A program made the translations under genes and the position numbers. Source: Flavobacterium psychrophilum (GTDB taxonomy: Bacteria; Bacteroidota; Bacteroidia; Flavobacteriales; Flavobacteriaceae). Taken from it: 17,421 nucleotides of DNA. The stretch spans positions 1 through 17,421 of the forward strand of contig CAMBHH010000059.1 of NCBI GenBank assembly GCA_945866505.1, written 5' to 3'. The notes under the pieces are model-generated. The model ran no database searches, was not told the origin of the DNA, and saw only the letters and a list, made by a program, of their open reading frames with translations. This document shows, piece by piece, positions 14,409-17,421 of this stretch (position 1 is its first letter; each line of letters begins with the position of its first letter).

Positions 14409-16312
14409 TGAAAAAAATCGCCCTAATTTTTGTCGCAATATTGTCGTACCAATGCTATTCCCAAGAAATAAAAAGCTACACTTGGGACGAAAAACCAACC
14501 TTCAAGGAAATCCCAGAAGAATACAAAAACCAACCCGCAATAGTTTTGTTAGACAAACGTTGGATTCATACCCGTGTGGGTGGTTATGCTTATGCAACCT
14601 TTGGAATGAATCACGTTGCCATAAAAATCAATAAAGCCGAGGAAATCAATAACTACAATAAGATAAAAGCCCAAGACAATGGTTATATTCGAGACGTTCG
14701 TGATTTTCACGCTCGAATAATAAAACCTAGTGGCGAAATAAAAATATTGCCGCAAGAAAAAATTATCGAAACAACTCAAGACAAAGTAAAATCAATCGTT
14801 TTTGAAGGAGTAGAAGCAGGAGACATTTTGGAATACTATTTTATCATAAAAGAAAACCCAATGTCGTATGGCGTAGAAGTTTTCCAAAAAGATATCCCAG
14901 TTTTATTTGCTGAATTTACACACACTCAAGAAGGCGTAAAATTTGAAACTTTTGCATCTCCAGAGTTTCAATCAAGTGGTTCCAAAAGCAAAAGCATATC
15001 AACAGCCACCAATATTCCACCTTATAAAGAAGAATCGAACGCACGGAACTTAAAGAATCTAGTGAAGTTAATTTATATGGTTTCGACTCCAGGAATAGAT
15101 ATCTATAATTGGACTACTTTTTTACCAAAATATGTTTCGAAGCCGTCTTTTCAATATTTTAAAAAAAACCAAGCGAGAGAATTTATCCAAAATTTAAACG
15201 TTGGAGCCGAATCAACAGACGAAAAATTAATTAAAATCGATGAATACATAAAAACCAATTTCGATTTTATTGGCAAAGGAGAAACGGCTCAAAAAGTCAC
15301 GAATTTAAACAGCGGAAAGCAAAAATTAACCGCTGGTGATGTTTTCGATTTGTATGGATTTACACTCAAAGAATTAAAAATCCCTTACAAAGTGGTCGTT
15401 GGAATGTCCCGTTTTGAAGGTGATGTTGATGTTGAAAAATTTGTTGTGCCACTCTCACACGAATTTATGTATTACATTATTGAAACCAAAAAATTCCTTT
15501 CTCCTTACGAGAAATATTTGTCCTACGGTTATCCAATGTATGAAGTGCAAGGGTCAACAGGTAGAACCTATTATCCTGATCTTAAAGAGAATTACGAAAT
15601 AACTTTCCCAATTGCTCCGGCAGAATTTACAGTTAACGAAACCCAAAGCAACGTTTCCATTTCAGATGATTTAGCAACGGCGACAATCGAAAAAACCTAT
15701 TCAAATACAGGATATGACGGGCAGTTGTTTAGAAATTGGGTGAAATACCTCAAAGAAAATGAAGATGAAAAAAAACTTGCTGATTTTATCAAAAAAAGAA
15801 TATTTGGAGACGAATTCGATTTAAAAATAGCCAGTTATACCTTCGAAAACCAAGAGTTCAAATACAATTACACCAACACGCCATATATCATAAAAGTGAA
15901 GGCCGAAGCCAAAGAATCTTTAACCGAAAATGCTGGAAATTTGGTTTTGGTAAACTTAGGCAAATTGATTGGAAAACAATTTAATTTATACCAAGAAACA
16001 GAGCGAAAATGGGATGTAGATTTAAGTTATGCCAAAACATACAAACACCAAATAATTTTTGACATTCCAAAGGGGTATGAGGTTGAAAGTTTCAAGGACT
16101 TGGTTATTAACAAAAAAATGGGTGGTGACGAAAGCAAAAACTGCTCTTTCAAATCCACAGCAAAAGTAGAAGGAAACCAATTGATTGTCGAAGTTTTCGA
16201 AATTTACAAATCCATAAATTATCCAAAAGAAACCTACCAAGAATACAGAAACGTAGTGAACGCTTCGTCAGATTTTACCAAAGCTTCGGTGGTGTTGCGA
16301 CCGAAGAAATAA
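14405..16312 (+). CDS. Secreted DUF3857/transglutaminase-like protein, apparent pseudoenzyme
   Basis: A 635-residue paralogue of the gene before it. The start is placed at 14405 (or 14408), inside the ATGATG overlap, because a clean signal peptide begins there (MMKKIALIFVAILSYQCYSQ); a longer reading from 14345 would add 20 residues without purpose. The DUF3857 domain covers about 40-200. The transglutaminase-like core covers about 265-390, but the catalytic positions are changed. GDC becomes GDV (Val313) in KLTAGDVFDLYGFTLKEL. His352 is kept in PLSHEFMYY, and the Asp of FLDATD is Ser366 in FLSPYE. So it is unlikely to be catalytic and may bind or regulate its active neighbour. The rest is a beta-rich C-terminal part. 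It lies 36 bp before tex with no terminator between. Confidence 0.85.
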   Translation: MMKKIALIFVAILSYQCYSQEIKSYTWDEKPTFKEIPEEYKNQPAIVLLDKRWIHTRVGGYAYATFGMNHVAIKINKAEEINNYNKIKAQDNGYIRDVRDFHARIIKPSGEIKILPQEKIIETTQDKVKSIVFEGVEAGDILEYYFIIKENPMSYGVEVFQKDIPVLFAEFTHTQEGVKFETFASPEFQSSGSKSKSISTATNIPPYKEESNARNLKNLVKLIYMVSTPGIDIYNWTTFLPKYVSKPSFQYFKKNQAREFIQNLNVGAESTDEKLIKIDEYIKTNFDFIGKGETAQKVTNLNSGKQKLTAGDVFDLYGFTLKELKIPYKVVVGMSRFEGDVDVEKFVVPLSHEFMYYIIETKKFLSPYEKYLSYGYPMYEVQGSTGRTYYPDLKENYEITFPIAPAEFTVNETQSNVSISDDLATATIEKTYSNTGYDGQLFRNWVKYLKENEDEKKLADFIKKRIFGDEFDLKIASYTFENQEFKYNYTNTPYIIKVKAEAKESLTENAGNLVLVNLGKLIGKQFNLYQETERKWDVDLSYAKTYKHQIIFDIPKGYEVESFKDLVINKKMGGDESKNCSFKSTAKVEGNQLIVEVFEIYKSINYPKETYQEYRNVVNASSDFTKASVVLRPKK

Positions 16313-16348
16313 AGGGATATTACTTTCTTAAAAGATTAAATTTAAAAA

Positions 16349-17421
16349 ATGACCAACATACAATTCATCGCCAAGTCTGTCCCGACAGCAGTCCTAAACA
16401 TTCAAAACACCGTTCAATTATTAGAAGAAGATTGCACCATTCCTTTTATTTCCCGATACAGAAAAGACAAAACAGGGAATTTGGACGAAGTTCAAATCGA
16501 GCAAATTGCCAAACTCCAAAAGGATTACGAGACTATCATAAAGCGAAAAGAAGCGATTTTAAAATCGATTGAAGAGCAAAACGCATTGACGCCAGAATTA
16601 GACAAAAAAATCCAGCAGAGCTTCGATTTACAGGAATTGGAGGATTTTTATTTGCCGTTCAAAAAGAAGAAAAAAACCAAAGCCGATGTCGCTCGCGAAA
16701 ACGGATTGGAACCCTTGGCCAAAATCATTATGGCACAAAACAACGATGATGTCGATTTTATCGCCACGAAGTATTTGAACGAGAACGTGATTAATGAGGA
16801 TGCTGCTTTGCAAGGCGCTCGTGATATTATTGCAGAATGGATTAACGAAAGCATTTATGTTCGTAAACAGTTGCGAAGACTTTTTCAACGAAAAGCAATC
16901 ATCACAACCAAGGTGGTAAAAACCAAAAAAGACGAACAAGACGCCCAGAAATTCAATCAATATTTCGATTGGTCAGAACCTTTGACCAAAGCACCTTCTC
17001 ATAGATTGTTGGCAATGCTTCGTGCCGAAAACGAAGGGTACATCAAGTTTAAAATTGAAGTTGATATTGATGAAGCTTACGATATTATTGACGAATTGGT
17101 TTTAAAAGGTCAAAGTCCAGCCACGCCACACGTGCAATTAGCGATTGAAGACAGCTATAAAAGATTGTTAAATCCTGCGATTTCAAACGAAGCTTTGCAA
17201 GAAGCCAAAGCCAAAGCCGATGCCAATTCGATTCAAGTTTTTGCTAACAATTTAGGACAATTGTTATTAGCACCACCTTTGGGCGAAAAACGAATTCTGG
17301 CTATTGATCCAGGATTTCGTTCAGGTTGTAAAGTAGTTTGTCTGGACGAAAAAGGTGATTTGCTCTACAACGAAAATATCTATCCGCACGCGCCACAGAA
17401 TGAAACTGCAATGGCAATGAA
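16349..17421 (+). CDS. tex: Tex-family RNA-binding protein, N-terminal half (runs off right edge)
   Basis: Tex is a conserved cytoplasmic nucleic-acid-binding protein linked to transcription, related to eukaryotic Spt6. The first 357 codons are present, from the ATG at 16349, open to the end of the window. The N-terminal helical region shows TIPFISRYRKDKTGNLDE (residues about 31-48), the strongly conserved Tex block. LQELEDFYLPFKKKKKTKA and ENGLEPLA follow, and then PPLGEKRILAIDPGFRSGCK, which opens the YqgF/RNase H-like domain. The helix-hairpin-helix and S1 parts lie beyond the edge. It is 36 bp downstream of the transglutaminase-like pair and may share their transcript; no -7 box is clear in the gap. 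Confidence 0.95.
   Translation, partial: MTNIQFIAKSVPTAVLNIQNTVQLLEEDCTIPFISRYRKDKTGNLDEVQIEQIAKLQKDYETIIKRKEAILKSIEEQNALTPELDKKIQQSFDLQELEDFYLPFKKKKKTKADVARENGLEPLAKIIMAQNNDDVDFIATKYLNENVINEDAALQGARDIIAEWINESIYVRKQLRRLFQRKAIITTKVVKTKKDEQDAQKFNQYFDWSEPLTKAPSHRLLAMLRAENEGYIKFKIEVDIDEAYDIIDELVLKGQSPATPHVQLAIEDSYKRLLNPAISNEALQEAKAKADANSIQVFANNLGQLLLAPPLGEKRILAIDPGFRSGCKVVCLDEKGDLLYNENIYPHAPQNETAMAM

Noticed and set aside
16628..16960. Minus-strand frames of 110 and 68 codons
   Set aside because: They lie inside the Tex coding sequence, which continues unbroken to the window edge with conserved blocks.

Overview
The window looks like chromosome from a Flavobacterium-like member of the Bacteroidetes (Flavobacteriaceae). 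It is AT-rich and genes lack Shine-Dalgarno signals. Several starts are preceded by the Bacteroidetes sigma-A -7 box TAnnTTTG. The gene families (DUF3857 transglutaminase pair, DUF2007, head-GIN DUF2807, rpiB, tex, rnr) are common in that family. No ribosomal RNA or integrase is present, so the genus is an inference.

Left edge (1-1370): the 5' end of glnS runs leftward. Diverging from it is a small RelB/ParD-like antitoxin and ParE/RelE-like toxin pair that runs with only 2 bp of spacing into folB (dihydroneopterin aldolase). A tRNA-Cys gene follows.

tRNA-tail array (1347-1800): downstream of tRNA-Cys lie four more degenerate copies of its 3' end, with copy-to-copy distances of 90, 90, 106 and 86 bp. 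Most carry their own hairpin terminator, often with a GNRA-type tetraloop. This recalls the rtT repeats after E. coli tyrT, or scars of repeated integration at a tRNA attachment site.

Accessory region (1861-7324): a WYL-domain regulator (+) converges on a leftward operon of two paralogous proteins with a C-terminal AlbA_2/Schlafen-like domain and a YqiA-like alpha/beta hydrolase. The three operon genes start with the same 12 bases. Further right, a PD-(D/E)XK nuclease and a small protein resembling a module of HNH/McrA-type restriction enzymes form a second leftward pair. Regulator, AlbA_2 proteins and nuclease families beside a tRNA suggest a defence-type island, but no function is demonstrated by sequence alone.

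Housekeeping block (7399-11327): leftward lysE-type exporter, head-GIN adhesin-like secreted protein and RNase R, with a divergent DUF2007 protein. Next comes a 636-bp gene-free AT-rich stretch (11328-11963) holding at least eight DnaA-box-like TTRTYAACA-type 9-mers, with large genes pointing away on both sides. It is a candidate replication origin or a large regulatory region.

Right edge (11964-17421): rpiB with a clear terminator, then two overlapping secreted DUF3857/transglutaminase-type genes and the first half of tex. The first transglutaminase keeps its Cys-His-Asp triad; the second has lost the Cys and Asp and looks like a pseudoenzyme partner.
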